DNA from: Gemmataceae bacterium
Lineage (GTDB): Bacteria; Planctomycetota; Planctomycetia; Gemmatales; Gemmataceae
DNA length: 32,611 bases
Direction of reading: 5' to 3'
Assembly (NCBI GenBank): GCA_019752375.1
Contig: JAIEMG010000241.1
Span: 1-32,611, forward strand
The notes under the pieces are model-generated. The model had not been told where the DNA came from. It was given only the letters and a program-made list of their open reading frames with translations, and made no database searches. The position numbers and the translations under genes were made by a program. Below are positions 9,901-15,087 of this stretch, one piece after another (the stretch's first letter is position 1; every line of letters begins with the position of its first letter).

Positions 9901-10452
9901 CACGGGTGACGACGAGGAGCCCGGTGTCGAGGGAGCAGACACAAACGAGGGCGCCCCTTGCGGCGTGAAATTGAACTCCGCGGCGGCCGGGCTGGTGGGC
10001 AGCGTGGGTAAGGCGCTCGCTCCCGTCCCCGCCGGGCTGGCGGCGTCTTGGGGCTGGCCGCCCACTGGTTGGAACGCTCCGACGTTCATCGGCGAACTCG
10101 CGTCGCTGTTCGTGGCGAGCCCAGGCGAAGCGGCGGAGGAACCGTTCACAAAGGGATCGAGACTGGAGGCATCGCTGACCTGTCCTGTCGGACCAGGAGT
10201 GTTCGGTTCGGCCCCGGTACTCTGCGGCGCAAACGACGAGCTACCATCGCCGCCACCGCCACCGCCCCCGCCACCCATGTCACCTGCGCCCGCGCCGCCT
10301 CCGGACTTGCCGCGTCCTTCACCGGCAAAGAAATTGTCCAGCGGGTCATCGCCGGCCTCGTGGCTCAGGTCGGCGATGGCATTTCCGAGCCCCGCGGTGG
10401 CGGACGCGACGAACAAGTCATCCGCGTGGGCGAGCCCCATGTCTGCCCGCAC
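940..10452 (-). CDS. Giant SBBP / Calx-beta / RHS-repeat surface protein with variable C-terminal tail (putative polymorphic toxin)
   Basis: About 3170 residues. In order: Gly/Ser/Pro-rich low-complexity region (1-185, including a nine-Gly run); DUF7948-like domain (~190-405, FEVNQGQVDSQVQFLSRG through PLVIDPTLSYSTYLGG); seven SBBP units (~407-860, each with STYLGG and AVDSSGNAYV-type motifs, enough for a seven-bladed propeller); a Calx-beta domain (~860-975); a Pro-rich linker; an RHS/YD array from ~1005; a concanavalin/DUF1349-like insert (~1583-1758); further YD repeats; and the RHS core ending DPRGLEG at 2903-2909. Residues 2910-3170 (940-1725) are an unrelated tail. RHS arrays form shells that enclose and deliver C-terminal toxins, so the tail is a candidate toxin, but I recognise no catalytic family in it. 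It has a hydrophobic stretch (LGLTLLLMGMAYKF) and a helical, charged C-terminus. No signal peptide is visible. The start is uncertain: GTG 10452 lacks a Shine-Dalgarno sequence, ATG 10440 is an alternative, and an in-frame stop lies at 10470-10468. Confidence 0.9.
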   Translation of the reverse strand: MRADMGLAHADDLFVASATAGLGNAIADLSHEAGDDPLDNFFAGEGRGKSGGGAGAGDMGGGGGGGGGDGSSSFAPQSTGAEPNTPGPTGQVSDASSLDPFVNGSSAASPGLATNSDASSPMNVGAFQPVGGQPQDAASPAGTGASALPTLPTSPAAAEFNFTPQGAPSFVSAPSTPGSSSSPVDDSPVVTALGQLPLSFEVNQGQVDSQVQFLSRGHGYDLFLTGTSATLVLKPSAAGPASDETGPVATADAQVLRMNFVGARPDASAVGGDRQAGIVNYFIGNDPSQWHTNVPTYAKVDVSNVYPGIDLVYYGNQGQLEYDWVVAPGADASTIQLSFDGAQQLELDGQGNLIIHTAGGDVTQDAPVLYQDVGGVRHAVSGAFALKDNGQVGIAVGAYDHSLPLVIDPTLSYSTYLGGSGSDIAYGIAVDGSGNVYVSGTTASTNFPTQGAYQTDQANADLFVTKLNSTGTALLYSTYVGGSGQENATSGIAVDSSGNAYVGSWTSSSNFPTVNPYSSGSIYGGGVLFRLNSSGNSLSYSTYFDGAIEGIAIDGSGHAYVTGVIGPYGMPTLSAYQSTFGGGLNDAFVAKFDTTASGTASLSFSTYFGGSGSDVGHAIALDSSGNAYITGETTSTDLPTQSAFQSANGGQTDAFVAKLSSSGSSLIYSTYLGGSSTLGYPVDIGEAIAVDSSGYAYVAGMTLSSNFPTANAIQGSSWSGSKGFVTKLNTSGSGLEYSTYLGGTNDINEAHGIAVDSSGNAFVTGLSRATDFPTVAAVQSAGGGSFDAFLTKINPAGTAYVVSTFLGGSGDDRGHALAVDSSGAVYIAGETASTNFPTTSGVSQTSSAGSTDAFVTKISGLASSAYTVSTQANTTTTSSQSGQVHEVFTVSRSGGSTDTPVTVYYATTSTATAGTDYVGLTGSITIPAGQTTATITLTPILTTSLTTSKTVVITLTSNPGYLQSSPSATVTLVPPLPASQPPNPGTGGMPGTAPGLPGTGPTPAGVCPAPVNPSNGNVATSATDLVGASNGNPPALVRTWSNGAYAAGSSNGTGWMNALLPFLQQDGSNTIAAVTDGNGARYFDLSGGTYTERFAGQDQLTYDSGSGLFTLTDTVGNRIQFYDFNGSLPAGQRGAFQSLTDAGGNVTQVVSRNGSGKATEMRRSNTSGSVTVTESFTFSYQVGGSNDGLLTNVTLRRQTNGGSWSTVRQVAYAYYVDSDAYGSARDLKTATIKDAAGTVLDTMYYRYYEGEAGGYPHALKYVFNAASYARLVAAVGTPTSSTDVQVAPYADQYFEYDSQWRVTTLIAQGEGCSSCSAGQGTYTYSYSQSSNTAGFNSWSFKTIETLPDGNQNIYYANAYGQTMLLVYHDVVTSQNWEWFTKFDSDGRPVLMAAPSALTGYDDTYADLLHSVSGNYQYLADSAGLIQVIDYYTSTTATGSTAGGVAGYQQDTKIQQGETGTAILQDTEAYYTHTGGSATVNPLATVTVYRNTNGTGGQTTSFAYMWFASSTQPESLTVTYPTVSSGQNGPGSADQEVSYFDTYGRTVWHKDAEGYLTYIGYDLATGDVVRTVEDVQTAPVLTAVDIGSPSPAGSASVSSGTYTVVGGGADIYGWSDQFTFAAQTWSGDGVLIARITSLTNTNGSAKAAVMFRDSTAAGASYALVDVTPGAGVEFLRRQSNTGGGSSATTVTGITAPVWVKLTRVGNLFTAYYSSNGTSWTLIGSDTVIMGTDALAGLAACSHNNGTATTATFTNVSLTPSMGWTTPAGGGLNLTTTAAIDALGRPTQVTLPAGNIIYTTYNDASHEMRVYQGWNTSTNAPTGPTWVYREDRAGSYTEVLTTADTPHLTSSKPDGTETITIGNLQTLTRSHVSAGGQVDTVDAYASFSGVSAYGTALVLAGASAGTHYFRTAFGYDNRGRNNRVLTPNGTIYRTVSDGLGRPASTWVGTDDTPTTGFWSPTNLTGTDTVQVSAYVYDNGGVGDGNLTQTTAYPGGGAAAQVNQFYFDWRDRVVAEKDGVEVSESTATNRPITYLEYDNLDEVIATRQFDGDAVTITSTSGVPNQPSSSLLRAYATASYDEQGRIFSTDVYSVDPSSGSVSSDSLTTNFWFDHRGNVIKASAPGGIVSKVQYDGVNRVIKEFTTDGGGDSGWSDADDVTGDAVLEQVETTYDLNSNVIFVTARQRFHDETATGALGDAGTTPKARVTYAAAYYDLADRLTATVDVGTNGGSAYTRPGSVPSRSDTVLVSSVTYDASGWAQDVTDPRGLVDRTLYDRLGRTTTTIGNYVDGTPSAGDDRTLRYTYDGNDNVLTVTADLPSGTNDQTTQYVYGVTAGTGSDITSNDILAEVRYPDPTTGAASSSEKEVYTVNALGETKTATDRNGNVHTFSRDVLGRMTVDAVTTLGSGVNGTVRRREIAYDTQGNPYLFTSFDAASGGTIVNQVQRGFNGLGQMTTEWQAHAGAVNTSTTPKVQSAYSEMAGGANHSRLVSMTYPNGRVLNYNYGTGLDDAISRLTSISDTSATLESYAYLGVGTVVKRAHADTGIDQTFIKLSGESVGDAGDPYTGLDRFGRIADVRWQNSAGSTVTDRFQYGYDRDGNALYRDNVVNTAFGELYHVNGLGNGYDGFNQIVSFARGALNGGKDTISSPSHTQSYALDAIGNFDSVTTDTVTQTRDTNAQNELTSISGATSPTYDSNGNLTKDETGQLYVWNAWNELVQVKTSGGVSIVTYSFDALSRRITEDTGTVRHLYFDGANVVEERLGGSSNAAVQYVWCPLAVNTLVERDRDTDANGTLDERLYVQTDANNNVTALVNPSGTVVERYVYDPFGVVTIYDASYSTVRSSSSYGMNYLFQDGRFETETGNYVFHFRVYRPTIQVWVSADPSGFAGGSFVLYAFVKNSPGNYIDPRGLEGTKLGVQLNLLTFTKHEMGAINKWWSGLGETERKTINGQLAAVVKRAIGGNGTNGRADPRALAWSQWLVLMDNPGLKPLLDAAHQQEERDRQPLKPPGQCPPPPNKNFGHYFGLFLDYTVGSRQLFVDFFTVSNFAAHVIDSWRKTEDFQRYKAIPGLGASVSIFDSTMDLIWGTRPKEDGGRWGAARELGLTLLLMGMAYKFSPRQDALRRLENAEKDLRFYRGLLKDAEMDGNVTAAEGLREAIKLIHNDIREAKSILGK

Positions 10453-11077
10453 AGGCGAATGCCGACATCAATGCACCTCCGGTGCAATCAAGAGTGGTAG
10501 GGTGCGCTCGGAACGCCGGAGCGTCACCCGTGGAAACCGTTGAGCGCGACGAATGGTGATTCCAGAGTCGGAGACCTGATTCGCCCGCTATTCATCAAGA
10601 AACGGAAACGACCGAACCCATAGCAATCTCCGTACCACATCCCGGCGGAAAGGGTCGATTTGCCGGAAGGTGCGGGCTCAAAATCACTTATCAGAACGAA
10701 GCGAGCATTTGCTCGCCGGCGCGAGGCGCCTGAGATTCGGGCGCACTGTCGGATTTTCCGGCAGTGAAGGGTAGGGCGTTCGCCTCATTGCGCGCAACCA
10801 TGTTTCATTCATCGTGCAAATCGTCTGCAGCGTCGGTCAAGAGCAACTGCAACGTCCGCCAAAGCCCGCCTCACCCCGCCAAGCCGTTGGTGGCCCGCGG
10901 CATGGGGCCGCTTCTCCGTCGGTCGTCGGACAGAGAACGCCCCGGTCGATTCCATGGTCAAGTGCTGAAGTACTGACGCGTCCGTGAGGAGCAAGGACCG
11001 CTTTTCCGTTCCCTTTTGCTGAAACCGCGCGTACATTGCTCCGAGACGCACCCTGAACCTTCCCACCCGAGGCCGAC
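10453..11077. other. Divergent intergenic region, no gene supported
   Basis: These 625 bases separate the minus-strand RHS gene from the plus-strand RraA-like gene, so both upstream regulatory regions should lie here. A strong GGAGG at 10476-10480 (read on the minus strand) precedes an out-of-frame ATG at 10468. A compact hairpin sits at 10701-10716. Short open frames, for example 10764-10976 on the plus strand, have low-complexity Ser/Arg/Pro composition and no family resemblance, so I do not call them. No convincing -35/-10 pair was found by eye. Confidence 0.6.
10701..10716. repeat. Solo mini-hairpin
   Basis: GCGAGCA-TT-TGCTCGC is a perfect 7-bp stem with a 2-nt loop. Its size matches the individual arms of the double-hairpin elements elsewhere in the window, so it could be a single-arm form of the same kind of repeat. 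No T-tract follows, so a terminator is unlikely. Confidence 0.55.
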
Positions 11078-11815
11078 ATGCCGAGCATCAAAGCCGTTGC
11101 CCCCGCCGACCTGGAATTGCTCCGCAAGTACGATACGCCGACCATCTGCAACGTCGTCGAACTCTTCGACCTTCGTTCGCGCATCGCTGGCTACATGGAC
11201 GCCCGCATTCAGGCGTGCTATCCGAAGCTGCCGCCGATGGTCGGTTATGCAGCCACCGCCACGTTCCGCTCCGCCGCGCCGCCGAGGTCGGGCAACGTCT
11301 ATGCGGGCATGTCCGAGCAGGTGGCAGCCTTCGCCGAACTGCCGGGACCGCCGGTCGTCGTGTTTCAGGACCTCGATTCACCCGTCGCGTCGGCCACGTT
11401 CGGTGAAGTCATGTGTAGCACGTACAAAGCGTTCGGCGCCGTTGGCCTGATCACCAGCGGCGGCGGCCGGGACCTCGATCAGGTGGAAGTCCTCAACTTC
11501 CCCTGCTTCACCGGTGGCACGATCAGCGCGCACGGTTACTGCCACATCGTGCAGATCAGCGTGCCGGTGCACGTCGGCGGCGTCATGATTCATCCGGGCG
11601 ATTTGCTCCACGGCGACCGCAACGGCGTAACCACGATTCCGAACGAGATCGCCAGCGAAACCGCTCATGCCTGCGCGGACCTGGTCGCGGCCGAAGCGGT
11701 CATCCTCGACTACCTGAAGGCCGGCAAGGTGGACGTGCGCGGCTTCACCGAAGCGCGCAAGGAATCGCAGGAACTCATCACCAAGCTCGGCGCCCGTCTC
11801 AAGAAGAAAAGCTAA
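11078..11815 (+). CDS. RraA-family protein (HMG/CHA aldolase / RraA-like)
   Basis: A 245-residue cytoplasmic protein. The RraA fold is indicated by the early LRKYDTPTICNVVELF segment, the central SGGGRDLDQVE motif (R131-D132; Arg and Asp are the metal/substrate residues in HMG/CHA aldolases of this fold) and the later HPGDLLHGDRNGV motif, which corresponds to the family's conserved GD-x-DGV region. Family members are either class II pyruvate aldolases or RNase E regulators; with the G-x-R-D motif intact and length above the ~160 residues of E. coli RraA, an aldolase or decarboxylase role is more plausible, but the substrate cannot be told. The ATG at 11078 is preceded by CGAGG at a suitable distance. 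The gene stands alone: the RHS gene diverges upstream and tRNA genes follow after about 250 bp. Confidence 0.88.
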   Translation: MPSIKAVAPADLELLRKYDTPTICNVVELFDLRSRIAGYMDARIQACYPKLPPMVGYAATATFRSAAPPRSGNVYAGMSEQVAAFAELPGPPVVVFQDLDSPVASATFGEVMCSTYKAFGAVGLITSGGGRDLDQVEVLNFPCFTGGTISAHGYCHIVQISVPVHVGGVMIHPGDLLHGDRNGVTTIPNEIASETAHACADLVAAEAVILDYLKAGKVDVRGFTEARKESQELITKLGARLKKKS

Positions 11816-12018
11816 TGCAAGCGCTGGTCGAAACGGGTGCTGGTCCGCGGGCAAACCGCGAGAGGTGAAGCGTCCCGCGCCCAGGTGAAGGCCGGCAATC
11901 AGCGAAGACCAGGCAAGAAACGCCGACGCGGCACGCCCAGCGCGTTTTGCGTCCGCTGGCTCGTTTTTGTGAAGCAAGCGACTCGTTAGAACCGATCAAT
12001 TCAGTCTGTCAGGCACCG

Positions 12019-12047
12019 TTGACACTGATGGAGCGGCCCGCTACCAT
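12019..12047 (+). promoter_or_regulatory. Sigma70-like promoter of the tRNA-Cys genes
   Basis: TTGACA (12019-12024) and TACCAT (12042-12047) are separated by exactly 17 bp, and the first tRNA begins 20 bp downstream. The perfect -35 hexamer, ideal spacing and position make this a good promoter candidate for both tandem tRNA genes. Confidence 0.7.
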
Positions 12048-12067
12048 CCAGCTGAGTGAGTAAGCCT

Positions 12068-12138
12068 GGCCCCTTAGCCAAGCGGTAAGGCAGCGGATTG
12101 CAAATCCGCCAGCCCCGGTTCGATTCCGGGAGGGGCCT
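12068..12138 (+). tRNA. tRNA-Cys(GCA), copy 1
   Basis: A complete cloverleaf of 71 nt without encoded CCA. The acceptor stem GGCCCCT pairs with AGGGGCC (12131-12137), with U as discriminator. The D-stem GCC/GGC is present. The anticodon stem GCGGA/TCCGC encloses TTGCAAA, with anticodon GCA at 12100-12102. The T-arm is CCCGG-TTCGATT-CCGGG. The anticodon assigns cysteine, and U73 is a known cysteine identity element. All five anticodon-stem pairs are Watson-Crick. Confidence 0.96.
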
Positions 12139-12178
12139 CTGCATCGTGGATCGACGGATGCCGTGTCTTTGAATGGAT

Positions 12179-12250
12179 GGCCCCTTGGCCGAGCGGCTTA
12201 GGCAACGGATTGCAAATCCGGAGACCCCGGTTCGATTCCGGGAGGGGCCT
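12179..12250 (+). tRNA. tRNA-Cys(GCA), copy 2
   Basis: A second cloverleaf of 72 nt starts 40 bp after the first, with the same acceptor stem (GGCCCCT/AGGGGCC), the same T-arm and the same TTGCAAA anticodon loop (GCA at 12212-12214). It differs in the D-loop, the variable loop and the top of the anticodon stem, where positions 27 and 43 are A and G, an unpaired combination. CCA is not encoded. This is a diverged tandem duplicate, probably co-transcribed with copy 1. Confidence 0.93.
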
Positions 12251-12372
12251 CTTCAATCTCACCCCTTTTTATCTCCTGCCCCGACAACCGGTGGTCCCCA
12301 TTTTCACTTCAGTCCCGTGTTCTCAGTCAAAGAAACGCGGATTTTTCCAATGCTGCGGGTGTATTCCAACGA

Positions 12373-12630
12373 CTATCGCATGCCGCGAAGGAAACGGACC
12401 GCGGTGGCCTTGTCCTTGAACTGCCCACGTACCTCGTCACCGTTGCTGTAGCGGACTCCAACCTCGTAGCGTGTCAACGAGACGACGGGCTTGGACTCGT
12501 CGTAGGATTCGATGTAAGAGTCTATCTGCAAAGAAACGCTTGAAACTAGGGGTATCCTGGAATTGCGATCACGCCTGAATCGCGTTTTCTGCTGGATATT
12601 TCGGCGATCATCCGGTTTCAGGCCCCGCAT
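12373..12630 (-). CDS. Small unknown protein downstream of the restriction-modification genes
   Basis: Up to 85 residues. The C-terminal half (from about residue 44: SLTRYEVGVRYSNGDEVRG, then FKDKATAVRFLRGMR) has the alternating pattern of a small folded domain; the Arg-rich N-terminus looks less natural and the true start may lie further in. The ATG at 12630 has only a weak GGGGG 12 nt upstream. It lies 48 bp after the endonuclease gene on the same strand and could be the third gene of that cassette. I recognise no family. Confidence 0.5.
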   Translation of the reverse strand: MRGLKPDDRRNIQQKTRFRRDRNSRIPLVSSVSLQIDSYIESYDESKPVVSLTRYEVGVRYSNGDEVRGQFKDKATAVRFLRGMR

Positions 12631-12678
12631 GAATCACCAAGGCCCCCTAATTTCATGGGAAAACTCTCCGGATAGACT

Positions 12679-13401
12679 CTAAGCGATGGCCTCGGACAAA
12701 TCGGCTAATGTGCAGGCCGTTCCGTGAAGCGGCAACACATAGACGGTTTCGATCCTCCGGGTCAACGCCACCCGGAGCGCCGACACGAACTCGTCAATGT
12801 CATCCTTTTGGCAGCGACGGAGAGTGTTGGCGATGCGTTCTTGCTCAGCCGGCCTCAGTTTTTCGTACTGCTTCACCTTTTTGAGTAGTGCAGAATCGGG
12901 CGTGTCCTCGTCAAATGCCGCGTCGATACCAACTGCTGCAAAGGCCGTGACTATGGTGTCGTACGGAAAGTAAAGCACCGTGAACCCGTGCGAACTGAGC
13001 TGATTGAGCGAACCGCTGGTGAACACGCCGCCAAGCACAACGCCGAGAAACGGGTGGAATTCGCTGTAACGCTCGGCGAGCGGCAGGATCGCGCCCTGAA
13101 TCTCTTGTGCCTTGTTTCGGGAGTGCTTGGTGTATCGCCGCCATGCGATCTCGATGAATGCCCGAGGCGAGCCGATCTGTTCCTCGCTGCCGCCAAACTC
13201 GAACACATAATCCAGGTCGTGCGTGTTCCGTTGGGCGTCCATCCATGCGACCTTGCGCTTGGTGCCTCGGACCTTGCGCTCACCCTTGCCGTCGAGATAT
13301 AGCCCCAGTTGTTCCGAGATGGTCTGCAAGATCGGGCGGACGGCTCGCTCCAGCGTTTCGCCGATGATTTGGCCGAATCGGTGTGACGGAGATTGAGCCA
13401 T
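12679..13401 (-). CDS. Putative type II restriction endonuclease
   Basis: A 240-residue cytoplasmic protein. Assignment rests mainly on position: it starts 9 bp after the DNA methyltransferase gene, the usual arrangement of a type II pair. Residues 61-101 carry a nuclease-like pattern: THDLDYVFEF, then PRAFIEIAWRRYTKHSR. Here D62/D64 and E84, with K92 or R88, could form a variant PD-(D/E)xK centre. This residue assignment is inference and the exact subfamily is not recognised. The C-terminal half is helical and charged (LKKVKQYEKLRPAEQERI). The ATG at 13401 has AAAGG 5 nt upstream. If active, it would cut unmodified DNA at the site protected by the partner methyltransferase. The recognition sequence cannot be predicted. 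Confidence 0.68.
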   Translation of the reverse strand: MAQSPSHRFGQIIGETLERAVRPILQTISEQLGLYLDGKGERKVRGTKRKVAWMDAQRNTHDLDYVFEFGGSEEQIGSPRAFIEIAWRRYTKHSRNKAQEIQGAILPLAERYSEFHPFLGVVLGGVFTSGSLNQLSSHGFTVLYFPYDTIVTAFAAVGIDAAFDEDTPDSALLKKVKQYEKLRPAEQERIANTLRRCQKDDIDEFVSALRVALTRRIETVYVLPLHGTACTLADLSEAIA

Positions 13402-13410
13402 TGCTGCCTT

Positions 13411-14709
13411 TCAGCCTTCGGCCCACAAACGCCCTTCGCAAAGCGGGACGCGGTGCTTGCGGTTCTTCCACTTCACGTTACGGTCTCGTGTGCGATCGAA
13501 TCGAAACGACTTGAAACCGGCGGCCACGGCGAGTCGGCCGAGCCAGTCGATCACGGGAACATACACGCCATAAGGCGCCGAGTCGCCGATGACGAAGCAC
13601 ACTTCACTCGGGCTGCCACATACACGCCGCAGCGCCTTCCACACGCGAGCAAGGTCACTGAAATAGCATGCCACCATGAGGTGGTAGGTCTTCTTGCCGC
13701 CCTTGGTGAGCCGAATCTTTGCAAGCTCTTCGCAAACGGTTCTCAATTCCGACTGGATGGACTCCAAGGCCGGGTCGTCAAGGACGGCTTGCAACTTGAC
13801 CGCCTTCTCGGGCACGTGTTGTGTGCAAGAACGAACCAGATGGCGGCGCACCGCCGATTGAAGGTCGCCCCATCCCTCGATTTCCTGAAGAAAGCACATT
13901 TCGAGTCGCGTGGCGTCGGCGTAGTCGTAGTTGTTCGGGTAAGGCGGCGACGTGACCACAAGAGTTGCGAACCCGTCCGGCACACCCTGGCAGTCGCGGG
14001 CGTCGGCTTGAAGCAAGATTGCTTGTGGAGCAGTGATTGCTGATGAAGCAAACATGTCCGCGACGATGTTCCGGCTCAATTCATCGAATGCCGAGAATGG
14101 ACGCGACGGTGTCTTCTTCGACTTTTTTGGCAGGACGTACTGCCATTGTGCAGTGCCCGCATGGGAGCAACGCCGGAGGATTCCCACGAGCGTCAACCAG
14201 GAAAGTTGTGCGGCATCCGACCCGTCATCCGACGCTTCTACCGCCACACGAAGGCAATCGAGTTCGCCGAGGATTTCGTCGCTGTAGCAGGCACGAATGA
14301 GTTTCGGATAGCGCTCGAGTTCGGGCTTTCGACGCATTGCGCTGGAACGAATCGCCTTTATGCTCTGGCGGAACGCCTCAATAGCTGAGCGGCGGGCTAA
14401 CTTGGCGCGCGCTATCCGGTAGACAAAGGGATGGGCCTCGACACCGCACGATGGGACTCCTGCGTCTTCTGCCGCGATCAGTGTCGTTCCGGAACCTGCG
14501 AACGGATCGAAGACCCGCGTTTCGCCGCGACGGGACGCATTCTCGATAAGGGTTTGTGCCCATGCCCCGGAGAATCCGGCGCTGAAACGGATCCAGCGAT
14601 GGACGGGCAAGCGCATGTTGTCAATGAACGTGGACGAAGCCGCGTCGCTAACGTCTGGGCCGGCGGCAAATTCCGGAAAAAGTGTAGGTTGAGATATCTT
14701 GTGAGGCAC
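13411..14709 (-). CDS. Site-specific DNA methyltransferase (N4-cytosine / N6-adenine type)
   Basis: A 432-residue AdoMet-dependent DNA methyltransferase. Motif I, DPFAGSGTT, lies near residues 68-76 and the catalytic motif IV, TSPPYPNNYDY, near 253-263. The Ser-Pro-Pro-Tyr form is typical of N4-cytosine enzymes, and the order I then IV, with about 175 residues between them, fits the alpha-type layout in which the target-recognition region sits between the motifs. I chose GTG 14709 because GGAGG lies 9 nt upstream; the in-frame TTG at 14718 directly abuts that Shine-Dalgarno sequence and is less likely. The gene is first in a cassette with the putative endonuclease (9-bp gap) and has its own promoter overlapping a palindrome. 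No second subunit is seen, so type II is most likely. Confidence 0.9.
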   Translation of the reverse strand: MPHKISQPTLFPEFAAGPDVSDAASSTFIDNMRLPVHRWIRFSAGFSGAWAQTLIENASRRGETRVFDPFAGSGTTLIAAEDAGVPSCGVEAHPFVYRIARAKLARRSAIEAFRQSIKAIRSSAMRRKPELERYPKLIRACYSDEILGELDCLRVAVEASDDGSDAAQLSWLTLVGILRRCSHAGTAQWQYVLPKKSKKTPSRPFSAFDELSRNIVADMFASSAITAPQAILLQADARDCQGVPDGFATLVVTSPPYPNNYDYADATRLEMCFLQEIEGWGDLQSAVRRHLVRSCTQHVPEKAVKLQAVLDDPALESIQSELRTVCEELAKIRLTKGGKKTYHLMVACYFSDLARVWKALRRVCGSPSEVCFVIGDSAPYGVYVPVIDWLGRLAVAAGFKSFRFDRTRDRNVKWKNRKHRVPLCEGRLWAEG

Positions 14710-14737
14710 GGACGGCAACCTCCGGACTCTCTCGATT

Positions 14738-14751
14738 TATACGGACGTATA
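14738..14751. promoter_or_regulatory. Palindromic operator candidate of the restriction-modification cassette
   Basis: TATACG-GA-CGTATA is a perfect 6+6 inverted repeat with a 2-bp centre. It overlaps the -10 hexamer of the promoter reading into the methyltransferase gene and extends over the predicted transcription start. A dimeric repressor bound here would block initiation. Autoregulation by the methyltransferase or by a small controller protein is common in such cassettes, but the binder is not identified. Confidence 0.5.
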
Positions 14752-14777
14752 GTATTCAAGCCTGTCTCTTTCGTCAA
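14749..14777 (-). promoter_or_regulatory. Sigma70-like promoter of the restriction-modification cassette
   Basis: Read on the minus strand: TTGACG (14777-14772), a 17-bp spacer and TACTAT (14754-14749), followed about 40 bp later by the methyltransferase start. The spacing is ideal, each hexamer is a close match to the sigma70 consensus, and the surroundings are AT-rich. Confidence 0.65.
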
Positions 14778-14960
14778 TGTTCTTTAGTTGCCGCTTTCAG
14801 CATTCGAGCCAGTTGCCGCTACCGGCCCGTACCAAAAGAAGCAGCACGCGATCGGATCCACAGTCGCGACGCACGGCCCCAGGCTGCTCCCACGGCGGTA
14901 CCCGGCATCATCGTCGCGCGACTCTTGTTCCCTGCTCATCGCCATCACTTCCCATCGCGA

Positions 14961-14978
14961 TGTGAACATCTGTTCACA
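14961..14978. promoter_or_regulatory. Perfect 18-bp palindrome, operator candidate
   Basis: TGTGAACA-TC-TGTTCACA is a perfect 8+8 inverted repeat with a 2-bp centre, ending 19 bp before the -35 box of the promoter candidate for the DUF1501 gene. The core GAAC-N4-GTTC resembles the LexA box of Gram-positive bacteria, but many helix-turn-helix regulators bind comparable sites. It is a clear protein-binding-site candidate with an unknown binder. Confidence 0.5.
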
Positions 14979-14997
14979 AATCTGCTTGGCATTTGAA

Positions 14998-15026
14998 TTG
15001 CATACACTTCTGCGCTGAGCTATAGT
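14998..15026 (+). promoter_or_regulatory. Promoter candidate for the DUF1501 gene
   Basis: TTGCAT (14998-15003) and TATAGT (15021-15026) are separated by 17 bp, 61 bp upstream of the chosen start codon. The -10 is a good match and the -35 a partial one. Transcription would begin around 15033. Confidence 0.5.
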
Positions 15027-15087
15027 CGTAATGACTCTGCTCACTGTCCCACCTTTTCTCTTCATTCCGTTCACGGGGGGTCCCGCC

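Noticed and set aside
10764-10976. Short plus-strand open frame in the divergent intergenic region
   Set aside because: Low-complexity composition, no ribosome-binding site and no family resemblance.
12068-12250. attL/attR pair formed by the two tRNA-Cys genes
   Set aside because: Only 40 bp lie between them, each is a complete tRNA, and no integrase is near; tandem duplication is simpler.
13393-14043. Plus-strand open frame opposite the methyltransferase
   Set aside because: The opposite strand carries clear methyltransferase motifs; no motif is seen here.
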